Origin: Chara braunii
Lineage: Eukaryota; Streptophyta; Charophyceae; Charales; Characeae
Reading direction: 5' to 3'
DNA: 51,491 nt
NCBI GenBank assembly: GCA_003427395.1
Contig: BFEA01000054.1
Span: forward strand, 4,151,026 to 4,202,516
Below, piece after piece: positions 34,986 to 44,063 of this stretch (its first letter is position 1; each line of letters begins with the position of its first letter). Position numbers and translations under genes: made by a program. The notes under the pieces were generated by a model. That model searched no databases and was not told the DNA's origin. It was given only the letters and a program-made list of their open reading frames with translations.

Positions 34986-36325
34986 TGTGGAAATAGTAGG
35001 CGCTGAAACGTGTATAGGGTTTTCTCAATCTTCTGGTTTCTTGATTTTTCAATATGTTCTTGAGAGGTGAGTGGGAGAAGTAGATGGTGGGATATCAGGC
35101 ATCCTACTAGCGAGGGGGCTAGCTCGTAGGATGGAAATAGGGCACAACAGCAGTGGAGATGGTGACTCTGCTGTAGAAAGTCTTGTCGGAGTGAGGTAAA
35201 GAGGATTGTTGGGGGGGTTCTGAGTTGTTTGTTCTTACCCGAAGCCAGGTAATGGCCCTGGTATCTCAAAAAAAGGAGGGAAAGGGGGGGAGCTAGAACT
35301 GGAGGACGGAAGGTGGTAAGGGGGCTCTCAATAGAGGAAGGTTGTGTTAAGGTAAGTAGATTAGAAGGACGATGCTGGATGACACAGGCTTGTGATGGAG
35401 CTTTTGCTCTGTGACCTAGGGGAAGCTTGAGGCCTGTGGAGTTATGCCGAGGGTGGAAGGCATAACCAGACCGATCGACGTAGCCGCCGGGGTACCAACC
35501 CTATAACTTGTGTCAGGGCCTTGCTGCTAAGGGAAATGTCAATGGAGGAAGGCACTTCCTGTCCGTCAGAACTAGGTTGGTCAGTACTGGGGAAGGTTGT
35601 GGTGCCCTGTTACCCTAGCAGAAGGGGGTATGAGATCAAGTGAGTTCTGGTACGAGGACTAAGAGCCTGGACTGACGTTCCGTCTATTGAGGGGGGAAGT
35701 TTTGGATAGTAGGCAGTTTCAGTTTTGACCCCCCCCTCTCATATTTTTCCAAGCCTTTTCAGATTTTTTCAGAATTCTAGCCTATCTCATGAGGAAAGTT
35801 TTGAGAATGCCTTAGGATTCTGGGCACCTCTTGCAACTCATTTTAGGTTTCTTTATGCTGTTATATTCATGGATCTGCGGTTTTTTAATGCCAGAACGAC
35901 GCTGGCTGGAGCTGGGGGGTTGCCCTGTAACCTGTCGATAGCAGGAGTGTGAGGCCTGGTAGAGAGATCTGGGGATGCCTTGGGCCAGGCATTCCAAGGG
36001 ATAACCAAGGGTACGACGCTGGCCGGAGCTGGGGTGAGTTGTGTTGCCCTGTAACCTAGCAGGATGGGGGCATGAGGCCTGGGAAAGCTCGGCAGGGAAT
36101 GAGACAGTGTTAGAGAATTTTAGAATGTTTTGTTGGGGATTCCAGGGGTTCTGAGCATTCAAAGGGCTTCTGTGGCTTTCCGTTTTTGACTTAGTAAGTG
36201 CTGCTCGAGTAGCCTAGCAATAGGTTAGCTGTTATCCATGTTTTTCCTAAATTTTCTAGAATCTTTCTCATAGTTCTCAGATTGTTCTTAGCCGAAGCCA
36301 GGTAATGCCCTGGTATTTCAAATCA
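34976..36325 (+). repeat. family X, copy 1
   Basis: From CTTCTTGTGGAAATAGTAGG to CCTAAATTTTCTAGAATC and a closing AGCCAGGTAATGCCCTGG. It matches copy 2 (40290-41197) closely by eye along most of its length, but has about 430 extra bases (35780-36210). Those contain a tandem pair of a GACGCTGGC[T/C]GGAGCTGGGG module (35897, 36013). Conserved hairpins include CCTACTAGC...GCTAGCTCGTAGG (35101) and CCAGGTAATGGCCCTGG (35247). No coding features. Confidence 0.75.
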
Positions 36326-36336
36326 TTTGTATAATT

Positions 36337-36660
36337 CTATATGGGACGCTGGGCCCGGTTTCCCGCACGTGTTGCTCCCCACGAATACCACCCCTCCTGT
36401 TCCAGTCTTTTGAAAAAGAGGAAAAAAGGAAGAGGCTACAAGATGGAGCAGAAAATGACACGATGAGAGGTCAGGAAGGTGCACCATCACTGTATTCAGA
36501 TATGTGCTTGTTGTTTCCATGTGACACTGGACCCGGTTTCGGGTGGTTGAGCTCCCCACCAATAACCATCCATCAGTCCTGGGCCTCAATTATTGGGGTG
36601 CTCCATTCGCTGGTGGGGAGCAACACCTAGTGGTAACCCAGGCCAGCATCCCAAAACATT
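36337..36660. repeat. cluster of three LINE-tail core fragments
   Basis: Plus-strand TATGGGACGCTGGGCCCGG (36341) and TGTGACACTGGACCCGGTTT (36519), each followed by GCTCCCCAC[C/G]AAT. A minus-strand GGGGAGCAACACCT...CCAGCATCCC lies at 36612-36652. All lack the third hairpin and a poly(A). Confidence 0.65.
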
Positions 36661-36724
36661 TGTATGACCTCTCTTCAGCCCATTTTATGCCCAACAGGTA
36701 CTTCCTTACTACCTGGGTTGCGCC

Positions 36725-36728
<4 letters not shown>

Positions 36729-36756
<28 letters not shown>

Positions 36757-36960
36757 CAAAAGCCCTGGGTGTTGTCGAGGCCAAGGGTCAGACCCGTGGT
36801 GATTGCTGGCAGCGGCAGCCAACCGTTGTCCTCACAGGATAGGCCACCTACCCTACCCATCCCCACGTTCACACTCCCAGCGCACCCCCTGTCCATAAGA
36901 CCATTCATTGGTGACCTATCGGGGAGCGGCGTCAGTAACATGCCCTCTTTGCAGGGTGCA
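36729..36960 (-). repeat. SINE family S3, truncated copy
   Basis: A 28-base T run (36729-36756) is the poly(A) of a minus-strand retroposon. The next 140 bases (CCTGGGTGTTGT..., CTCACAGGAT..., CAGCGCACCCCCTGTC) match 48670-48805, the body of a fuller copy. Confidence 0.7.
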
Positions 36961-37619
36961 GAGCTTTATGAGCATCGTGTAGAACAAAAGAAGCCATCAT
37001 ATCATATTATAGCACAATGACATCTGGGCCTGCCCAATTGCACTTGAATAATTGTGCTACGGATTGTGACATCTGGACTACGATTCACAATGAGTCTGAC
37101 TGAGATCCGATTGACTTTTTGTGCCATTATTTGTTGTTCTTTTTTTGTTTCATTTTCGTTTTCGAAATTTACACGAATAGGTATGACTGGGGGATGTTCG
37201 TATCACCCTCAGTACTGCCACCAGCAGAAAAATAATAACAATAAAAAAAACACAAAAAAAAACAGAAAGTGTAGTAGTAAACATCACCAACCATATATGA
37301 CCTTTGCGCCATTATTTGGGTTTCTTCTTTTGTTTCATCTTTTTTTTTTTTTTTCCTGTTTATGAAGTTCTATGTGCAGAAATCTCTACGTGAAAACTCA
37401 ACGCATGTAACTTGGTCCTTACTTCGAGGGCAGTGCCTCTGCAGGTTCCATGTCCAGCGATCCTGTGCTATTTACTGCCCTGCAAAAGTCACCTGCTCGG
37501 TGGGAAATCTGTTACTTTCTCGGTCTGTGGGTATGTAATACTTTGTACTAGTAGTTTGTACGCTTACCATGCAAAGAATATATTTTAACAACGCAAAAAT
37601 TGAACTATAGAGACCGAAA
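36961..37619. other. no gene seen
   Basis: AT-rich spacer with A- and T-runs (37215-37262, 37337-37355). No coding features; ends at the assembly gap. Confidence 0.5.
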
Positions 37620-37844
37620 NNNNNNNNNNNNNNNNNNNNNNNNNNNNNNNNNNNNNNNNNNNNNNNNNNNNNNNNNNNNNNNNNNNNNNNNNNNNNNNNN
37701 NNNNNNNNNNNNNNNNNNNNNNNNNNNNNNNNNNNNNNNNNNNNNNNNNNNNNNNNNNNNNNNNNNNNNNNNNNNNNNNNNNNNNNNNNNNNNNNNNNNN
37801 NNNNNNNNNNNNNNNNNNNNNNNNNNNNNNNNNNNNNNNNNNNN
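37620..37844. other. assembly gap (225 Ns)
   Basis: An unbroken run of N. Reading frames drawn across it have no meaning. Confidence 1.
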
Positions 37845-37975
37845 CCTTCCAGTAGCTGTGCCTCCCTTTCTCATCGTCCCCCACCCTTCATCGAGTAGCA
37901 GCAGAGGCTATGGCCGACACTCTCCCACACACCACACACAACCCACTCGCGCTCACACTCACACCCGTGTTGGTA
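37845..37975 (-). repeat. SINE family S2 body, partial, cut by the gap
   Basis: CCAGTAGCTG[T/A]GCCTCCCTTT... through CACACCCGTGTTGGT matches 47907-48033 nearly base for base, then diverges. Orientation is taken from the fuller copy, whose tRNA-like head lies on the minus strand. Confidence 0.75.
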
Positions 37976-38266
37976 CAGGGATCAAGTCCCACCATATCGG
38001 AAGGGGATTGCACTGGCCATCTCTTGCTGCATCGCTTTACCAGGTGATGTCATCGTATAGTGTTCACTTTCGTCTTCATGTGCTTGATCCGGTCCGGTCT
38101 CGGTTGGCCACCTTGATGCCGTACTCGTTTTCCAGACTAACATCTGCTCTGTCGATGTCCTTCTGTTTTTTGTCACTGGGCTCTATTTGCATGTCAGAAT
38201 TTCCCACCAAACTTGGGAAAAGTTTTCTGCAAAAGATGACTTCATCAGTAGGACGTATCTAGCCTG

Positions 38267-38377
38267 CTACCGTCTTCACCCGAATAGAACGCCCAGTAAT
38301 TATCGCCATATCTGGGCTGAAAGTTGTGCCAAATACTGCTATAATGACCGGGCGTTCAATTCCGGTGAACACGCTAG
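38267..38377. mobile_element. MITE family M1, copy 1 (111 bp)
   Basis: Starts CTACCGTCTTCACCCGAA and ends ...CCGGTGAACACGCTAG. The two arms (about 35 bases each) are imperfect inverted repeats around a 37-base loop. The outermost TA on both sides may be the target duplication. It has the same length and left end as copy 2. Confidence 0.75.
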
Positions 38378-38632
38378 GCCCATCCTCTGTAACATGCTAT
38401 AACCCACTTCTGAGACGGTTCCGGCCAGATCCCAGCCACCCTCTTCGCAACCCTTTCCATGGCCCAACACAGGAAAATCCTGAGGGTAACCAAACCCTTT
38501 CAGTTCTCTGTGTTTTCTGACTAAGGAGAATCATGGTAGCAAAGTGTCCGAGCTGGTATTTGCATGTGTGCGGTGTAATATTCCGATAACTGTTGGCACT
38601 TTACTGTTCTTTTGGAGAGAAGGATAAGAAAT

Positions 38633-38732
38633 GCCTTGTAATCATAAATCAGGGATGTTGGGGGTTTTCACAGATACTCTCGGCCTTGTAATTATGAATC
38701 AGGGATGTTGGGGGTTTTCACAGATACTCTCC
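38633..38732 (+). repeat. 50-bp tandem duplication
   Basis: GCCTTGTAAT[C/T]AT[A/G]AATCAG and the following GGATGTTGGGGGTTTTCACA...ACTCT occur twice in a row, with two or three differences. Confidence 0.9.
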
Positions 38733-38867
38733 GCATTTTTAAATTTATGCATAGAAATTACTTCGTCCGGTTTCGCAAGTAGAAAATTTATCGTTTCAAG
38801 GAACTCAACAATGTGCAAACCTTGGCCTGCTCTCTCCAGTTTTAAGTCCAAATGGTAAGGGGGGTGT

Positions 38868-38975
38868 GTGAATGGCCGTGTGTCGGTCATCACCCTCCGG
38901 TGTCCATGTGCGAGGTTGCAGAGTTTTGAACCCACAACCTCAGACCATAATCCCTCCAATACAACGCATCCCCAC
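38868..38975 (-). repeat. SINE family S1, partial
   Basis: The minus strand reads GAGGTTGTGGGTTCAAAACT (B-box-like), then CTGCAACCTCGCACATGGACACCGG, matching the S1 copies at 49.9 and 50.9 kb. The A-box side is diverged. Confidence 0.65.
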
Positions 38976-39227
38976 CCAACCCTAAAGCTAGGTTGGATAC
39001 ATTCGCAATTTTCCTCACTTTGGAGGAAAATTCGCGAAACCGTGACTGGAACGCATTTAAAACTGAAAACCTTGACTGCGCCCTAATTGTCCCATTCTTA
39101 AACTTGTGGGTCATAAGAATTGAGGCGTGAAGAAGTGACTCTGCAACGATGTCCCCACGTGAAGCCCACATAGTATTACATTCTATGCTCGATAGCCTAT
39201 CTCATTACCTGCCAAGGCAAACCCTTC

Positions 39228-39620
39228 CGATGTATGATGGGACACTGGACCCGTTTTCCAGCATTGCCTGCTCAGTGAATCCCCTGCAGGGATAATCAAT
39301 GCTGGCAGGCCTGTCTGATGTATGATGGGACTCTGGACCCATTTTCCAGCAAGTGCTGCTTCCCACTAATAGATCGGGGCAACCAACAAGCTCACTACCG
39401 TCTTCCCCCGAACACAACGCACCCTCATTATGGCTGCAAAGGACCGCAAAGATGGATTGCATACATTCATTATCAGCGTGCGTTATGTTCGGGGGAAGAT
39501 GGTAGAGGGTGATGCTCTTATCAGTTCCTCTAAAAAACAAAAACAAAAAACAAAAACAAAAAACAAAAACAAAAAACAAAAACAAAAAACGAAAACAAAA
39601 AACAAAAACAAAAAAAAGAG
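39228..39620 (+). repeat. LINE-type tail (copy j) with (AAAAAC)n tail, split by a MITE
   Basis: GGGACACTGGACCCGTTTTCC (39239) and, after CCTGCTCAGTGAATCCCCTG and AATCAATGCTGGCAGG, a second GGGACTCTGGACCCATTTTCC with CCACTAATAGAT. The MITE M1 copy 2 follows (39395-39505). The tail then resumes as GGTGATGCTCTTATCAG and ends in an A5-6C repeat (39533-39615). Confidence 0.7.
39395..39505. mobile_element. MITE family M1, copy 2 (111 bp)
   Basis: Arms of about 38 bases: CTACCGTCTTCCCCCGAACA... on the left, and on the right its near-exact inverse ending GGGGGAAGATGGTAG (five or so mismatches). Flanked by TA on both sides inside the terminal CTA/TAG. It is inserted in tail copy j. Confidence 0.8.
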
Positions 39621-39639
39621 GCGTGGGAATCAGAGACGA

Positions 39640-40262
39640 GCATTCAAGTTTCAAGAAAATCAAGCACCCCAACCCCCAGGTCAATTTGTGCAAGTTTCAG
39701 GCCTGGAGGGTAGCAGTGGGTTCTCTTATTGAGGCATAGTTCATCTTTTCGTAAACCTTCTGGATCGTTTCTGGGGTAAAAGGCCATGATGAAGAGATCA
39801 TCAATGTATATTTTCCCGGAAATGCAGGAAGCATCGGTTCCCAGAGAGCTCAGGAACTGATACTCCGCAAACATACATAGTACACAGGCCAGTGCCAGGC
39901 TGGCTCGGCCGCCCATGGGTATACCATATTTTTGCCTCAAAGTCTGATCTGACACTAGAAAATGAGTATTTTCAAGTTGATAACTGGTGACTGTGACCAG
40001 CACTTGTAACCGGACCGATTTCCATCCCGACTCTCCCTGTGATTTCATAAGGCTGCCACATTTCCTCTGCTTTTTACCCAGATCCATTTGATGTCTTTGT
40101 CAACAAATATCCTTGTTATCCGTTCGGCAGCCTTGTGGATTCCAAGGTGGGGTAGCTGTGTGAACATCTCTTTTATATCATACGTCCAAGCAATGATGCC
40201 AAGATCAGCTGCCCCCCTATGTTTGATTGATCCTTTCAATTTCTTTCCTCATGAGCCTTGTA
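39640..40262 (-). pseudogene. Penelope-like reverse transcriptase fragment
   Basis: The minus strand reads IIAWTYDIKEMFTQLPH (motif A, about 40190), then after a frame change YGIPMGGRASLALACV and LCMFAEYQFLSSLG (motif B region, about 39930-39840), and an intact YIDD (39797-39808) followed by LFIMAFY. Next is LKLAQIDLGVGVLDFLET. The pattern DIK-M-LPH / G-PMG / E-FL-SLG is shared with the large element at 44.4-46.2 kb, so it is the same family or a close relative. Endonuclease and N-terminal parts are missing. It has one frameshift but an intact catalytic motif. Confidence 0.8.
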
Positions 40263-40289
40263 CATGCAATCGAGATTAAAATAAGTGTT

Positions 40290-41197
40290 GGAGTTTCCAT
40301 GGGGAGAGAGGGTGGTTTTTCCCTCCCTTCCCCTCTTCTTGTGGAAATAGTAGGCGCTAAAACGTGTACAGGGTTTTCTCAAACTTCTGATTTCGTGATT
40401 TTTCAATATGTTCTTGAGAGAAGTGAGTGGGAGGAGGAGATGGTGGGATACCAGGCGTCCTACTAGCGAGGGGGCTTAGCTCGTAGGATGGAAATAAGGC
40501 ACAGCAGTAGCGGAGATGGTGGCTCTGCTGCAGTAAGTCTTGCCGGAGTGAGGTAAAGAGGATTGTTGGGGGGTTCTGAGTTGTTTGGGGGTTCTGGGTT
40601 GTTTGCTCTTAGCGGAAGCCAGGTAATGGCCCTGGTATCTCAAAAAAGGAGGGAAGGGGGGAGCTAGAACTGGAGGATGGAAGGTAGTAAGGGGACTCTC
40701 AACAAGGGAAGGTTGTGTGTTAAGGTAAGTAGGTTAGAAGGATGATGTTGGGACGACACAGGCCGGTGCTGGAGCTTTTGCTCTGTGACTTAGGGGGAGC
40801 TTGAGGCCTGTGGAGTTATGTCGAGGGTGGAAGCCATAACCAGACCGTTCGACGTAGACGGCGCCGGGGTATTAACCCTGTAACCTGTGTCAGGGGTTTG
40901 CCGCTAAGGGAAATGTCGAGGGGGGAAGGCACTTCCTGTCCGTCAGAACTAGGTTGGTCAATATTGGGGAAGGTTGTGGTGCCCTGTCACCCTAGCAGAA
41001 GGGAGTATGAAGATCAAGTGAGTTATGGTACGAGGACTGGAAGCCTAGACCGATGTTCCGTCTGTTGAGGGGGGTAGTTTTGGACAGTAGGAAGTTTCAG
41101 TTTTGACCCCCCGCTCTCATATTTTTCCAAGTTAGCCTAGCAATAGGTTAGCAGTTATCCATGTTTTTCCTAAATTTTCTAGAATCTTCTTCATAGT

Positions 41198-41228
<31 letters not shown>
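40290..41228 (+). repeat. family X, copy 2, ending in poly(A)
   Basis: Matches copy 1 from GTTTCCATGGGGAG and CTTCTTGTGGAAATAGTAGG to TTTTCTAGAATCTTC, lacking the 430-base segment of copy 1. It ends in an A run (41198-41228) that touches the first base of the PLE pseudo-LTR. An alternative reading is that this sequence and the PLE fragment at 39640-40262 form one minus-strand unit. Confidence 0.75.
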
Positions 41229-41231
<3 letters not shown>

Positions 41232-41846
41232 CTACCGCAGAGTACTCAGGTGCCAACCTGGCATAGCCTGCCTGTCACGAGCTCTGGATGCAGTGTGAGC
41301 TATTGTACTTCTGGATTTTCGTCATCAACGTCATTCGCCTTTCTTCTACTTGGCGGCCTTGCGTGTGCTGCTGTGTTGTTCGTGTTTTTTTTGTCTGTCC
41401 GTGTTGCAGGTATCTTTACTCTGACCTGGCATCATGGCATTTGCCCAACTTCTCCTCGTGATGGTTTTTGGGACATCTACGGACACTTCGGATATTCCTC
41501 TCTTCTTCTCACGAGTTTTCTCCTTTCGATTGGCTGTGATGGCCTTGGATGGCGGTTGCGTCCATAGGTTAAGAGGGTGTAGATTGGGTATAGGATAGCT
41601 ATATATAGGACCAAGGCCTTGGTATGGCCCCTATTAGTGGTATGGCAACATCTTTTGATCTGTCCTCCTGATGAGTTTATGTGTGGGATAGACGAAACGC
41701 GTCGAGGGTTGGCCGCATGACTGGTTGATCGTGATATGCTGTATTCTTCAAGTATTTTGCGTGGGTAACGGAGTCGTATGCATTGGTGTATCTTTGTTTT
41801 GCTCCGATCTCACGCTGGATTTATTTTGCCGGACAGTTCTCCCTTT
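41229..41846 (+). repeat. PLE left pseudo-LTR
   Basis: Begins CCTCTACCGCAGAGTACT right after the poly(A) of family X and matches 47136-47766 base for base over most of its length; the right copy is 13 bases longer, mainly in a CTG/TGTT-rich stretch. It contains a TATATATA box-like run (41600-41607), the palindrome CCAAGGCCTTGG (41611-41622) and the hammerhead motif. A 105-codon frame (41250-41567) is not kept in the other copy. Confidence 0.9.
41663..41708 (+). ncRNA. hammerhead ribozyme motif, left pseudo-LTR
   Basis: Helix I TCCTC (41663-41667) with GAGGG (41704-41708, including one G-T pair); core CTGATGA (41668-41674); helix II GTTTAT/ATAGAC (41675-41680, 41688-41693) with loop GTGTGGG; core GAAA (41694-41697); then CGC-GTC with predicted cleavage after C41703. 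Helix III is the self-complementary ACGCGT, too short for a good monomer, as in the minimal PLE hammerheads thought to act as dimers. Expected role: self-cleavage of the element RNA. Confidence 0.88.
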
Positions 41847-42291
41847 TCGATAACCGTGACAACCTTTAGTGAGATTACACATTAGGTCGGTGGCCACGTC
41901 TACGATTAGGGTTTCGTGTATGAGTTTCCTGGGTTTAGTCTTGCTTCATTACGGGGTTATTGGGTTGGGCTACTGGCTTCGACCCGAGTTGTTGGAGGTC
42001 TGGCGCTCGTGATGGAACGCATGTTATTCTGTTGTCTGCCTATGCTTTCAGATGTGGATGTTCTGATTAGGATCGTCGTTTTTTTCGATGATGAGTCGAA
42101 CTTCGTCAAGGTGGTGTTTCGCCAGGATTGAGCCTACTCTTACGTGGTTTGTTTCCTTTTACTTTAACTTTCTTTTTCCGTTTTCCTCGGGTCATAGAGT
42201 GTGTTTTTCGTGATAGCTCAGCGATTCTATCTTCACCATTGGTTTTTGGGGGGGCATTTGCTCCATCTGATTCCTCACATCAGCTTTAACC
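41847..42291. other. PLE untranslated leader, no gene seen
   Basis: Between the left pseudo-LTR and the ORF1 start; no recognisable coding features. Confidence 0.5.
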
Positions 42292-43170
42292 ATGTCTTCT
42301 TCTGGTAGTAAATGTTTTAACTGTGGAGGGGAAGAACATTTCGCGAGAGAATGTCCTTCTGCCCGTAATGCCACCTCTACACAAGGGATCAATTATGCTG
42401 GTGCTCCGCCTGCACCCTGTTACTGGGCACTGAGACGTCAGCCTGAGGATAGTGAGGAGCGAGAGTTTCTGAGGCAACTGATTAATGAGAGGAAGGAGGA
42501 ACAGGTGCGGAGGAGGGAATTGGAGGAGAGGAAGAAATTCGATGAGATGATCAAGCAAGAAATTGAGAGGAATTCAGAAGCCTTGGAAGCTCGGGTTATG
42601 TGTAAGATTGGGCGTCAGTACCTTGTAGTTAGGGAAGAGGCTAGGGTGGAGGAGTCACGGGTTCCTTTGTTCCGTACACCACGTAGTGCTCGGAAAGAGA
42701 AGGGGGTCTGTGAGTATGCTGACAAGGGTCTCGAGGAAATCGAAGACGAGATTGCCAAGTTGTACGAGATCCGTGAGAGGAAGTGCAAGGGCAAAGGTCT
42801 GATGGAGGGTGATGCGAGGTGGCCCTTCAGGCAACCATTTTTTCGACGCGAAGGGTCGGTTGACGATGCCCCGCTGCCGGGTGAATCTTCAAGGATGGGA
42901 GAAGATAGAGGCCGAACGAAGATTGCGGCGGGTAATGGCCCTGATGGTTTCCTGGCGTATGTCTTGGCTCAGAGACGGCTCCTCACTCCCAAGACTAAGG
43001 ACCAGCTCAAAGCTATTTGCGCGAAAGAAGGGATCATCTATACTACTAAGGGTCCTACAATTGAAACTATCATTGAAGCGAGGGCCAAGTTAGCATATGA
43101 AGGTTTCGTCTTCACGCCATCTCCTACTCGTACTCAAGGCCCGGAGGAGGAGCGTACGCCTTCGGGGTGA
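42292..43170 (+). CDS. PLE ORF1, CCHC zinc-knuckle protein (292 codons, intact)
   Basis: Starts MSSSGSKCFNCGGEEHFARE and runs uninterrupted from ATG to TGA. A perfect CCHC zinc knuckle (C8, C11, H16, C21) is at the extreme N-terminus. It is followed by a long charged, helical region (residues about 45-115, rich in E, R, K; probable coiled coil) and a Lys/Gly/Arg-rich middle. A C-terminal segment (about 233-275, LTPKTKDQLKAICAKEG...) looks like a small helix-loop-helix of SAP type; that is only an impression. Expected role: binding the element's RNA, like a gag protein. Close relatives seem, from memory, common in Chara. It lies in a different frame from the downstream GIY-YIG domain. Confidence 0.8.
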   Translation: MSSSGSKCFNCGGEEHFARECPSARNATSTQGINYAGAPPAPCYWALRRQPEDSEEREFLRQLINERKEEQVRRRELEERKKFDEMIKQEIERNSEALEARVMCKIGRQYLVVREEARVEESRVPLFRTPRSARKEKGVCEYADKGLEEIEDEIAKLYEIRERKCKGKGLMEGDARWPFRQPFFRREGSVDDAPLPGESSRMGEDRGRTKIAAGNGPDGFLAYVLAQRRLLTPKTKDQLKAICAKEGIIYTTKGPTIETIIEARAKLAYEGFVFTPSPTRTQGPEEERTPSG

Positions 43171-43189
43171 CTAGTAAGGCAGTCCAGAT

Positions 43190-44063
43190 TTCGTTTGTGG
43201 TCGAACCTGTTGGAATGTATGAACAATAAGTGCAGGGCATAGGGATTGGGTTTGTCAACCCGCTTACGCCTGTTGTATGATTCGTGTCTGACCCTCTGTT
43301 TTGTGGCCCTTGTGCTTTTGGGTGAGATCCTCTGGTTAATAAGTTTAGATCTCTCATACTTTCTATCGACTGGGATGCTTTGCAATCAGGCCCGGTGGTG
43401 TATCTTTTGACTTCTCCTTAGTGTAGGGTGCAGTACATTGGTTGTTCCACTCGAGGGATCAACGTTAGATAGGGAAAACACGTGAGGACTGTCAGATCCT
43501 GTGGTTTGGTTGTGTCTCCGAAGCTCTATCGTTGGTTGCGCTCGTTTGGCATATGGAAATATGTAACGGTACCTTTAGCTAATAAGGTAGCTTTTGTTTA
43601 GGCGGTCAATAAGGTATTGATCAAGAACTTCTCCCCTGCGCTAAATTTTAGGAAGAAGGAGTTATCTGGTTGTCAAAAGGTAGTGAGGCCATCTAGGTTT
43701 AAGAGGTTGGGAACTCGTCCGATTGAAGTGTTTTTTAAAATTGTTAAGTTTCGTAAAGTTGGGTATGCTTTGTCTGACAGCATCTTGTCTATCCTTCATG
43801 ACGATTTTTTAGGTAGGGAGAGTGGTTTTAATATTGAGATTGTTGTGGGGAATCTTTGGGCAAACACTTGGTCGGTGGTTAGACAATGTTTTGGTCTCAG
43901 TCACGTTTTCTTCGCTGGTTCTTGTTTTGCCCTCAAGGATTTGAAGGATGTGTTGCAGGCGGGTGACATGTTTCAGTTTGGACCGATTGTTTTTACACCT
44001 GATGGCAGAGCGGTGTGTAAAGGGCATTTAACGTTGTTGTTGCGTCAGCCTTGGAGGAGGTGA
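43190..44063 (+). pseudogene. PLE ORF2 N-terminal part: GIY-YIG endonuclease
   Basis: In plus frame 3: VVYLLTSP, stop (43419), CRVQYIGCSTRGINVR (the Y-L and YIG pair of the GIY-YIG fold with the conserved Arg), stop (43470), GKHVRTVR, LYRWLRSFGIW, FV, stop (43599), AVNKVLIKNFSPALNF. The last block matches the fold's usual E-x2-L-I...P-x-L-N end, but the place of the catalytic Glu reads Asn (N-K-V-L-I), or is hidden by the stop four codons before. A 100-residue linker follows (to 44063). The domain would nick DNA to prime reverse transcription. Three TAG stops break it. Confidence 0.78.

Noticed and set aside
37585-38262. A 220-codon plus-strand frame
   Set aside because: About a third of it lies in the N run; the rest is SINE body and spacer.
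39509-39739. Lys/Asn/Gln-rich frames
   Set aside because: Translation of the (AAAAAC)n tail of a retroposon.
41250-41567. 105-codon ORF in the left pseudo-LTR
   Set aside because: It is frame-shifted in the right pseudo-LTR by the 13-base length difference, so it is not maintained as coding.
43419-43601. In-frame TAG codons in the PLE as possible recoding (an alternative code or readthrough)
   Set aside because: They coexist with frameshifts and a destroyed RT, and a TAG in one duplicate is TCG in the other, so decay explains them.
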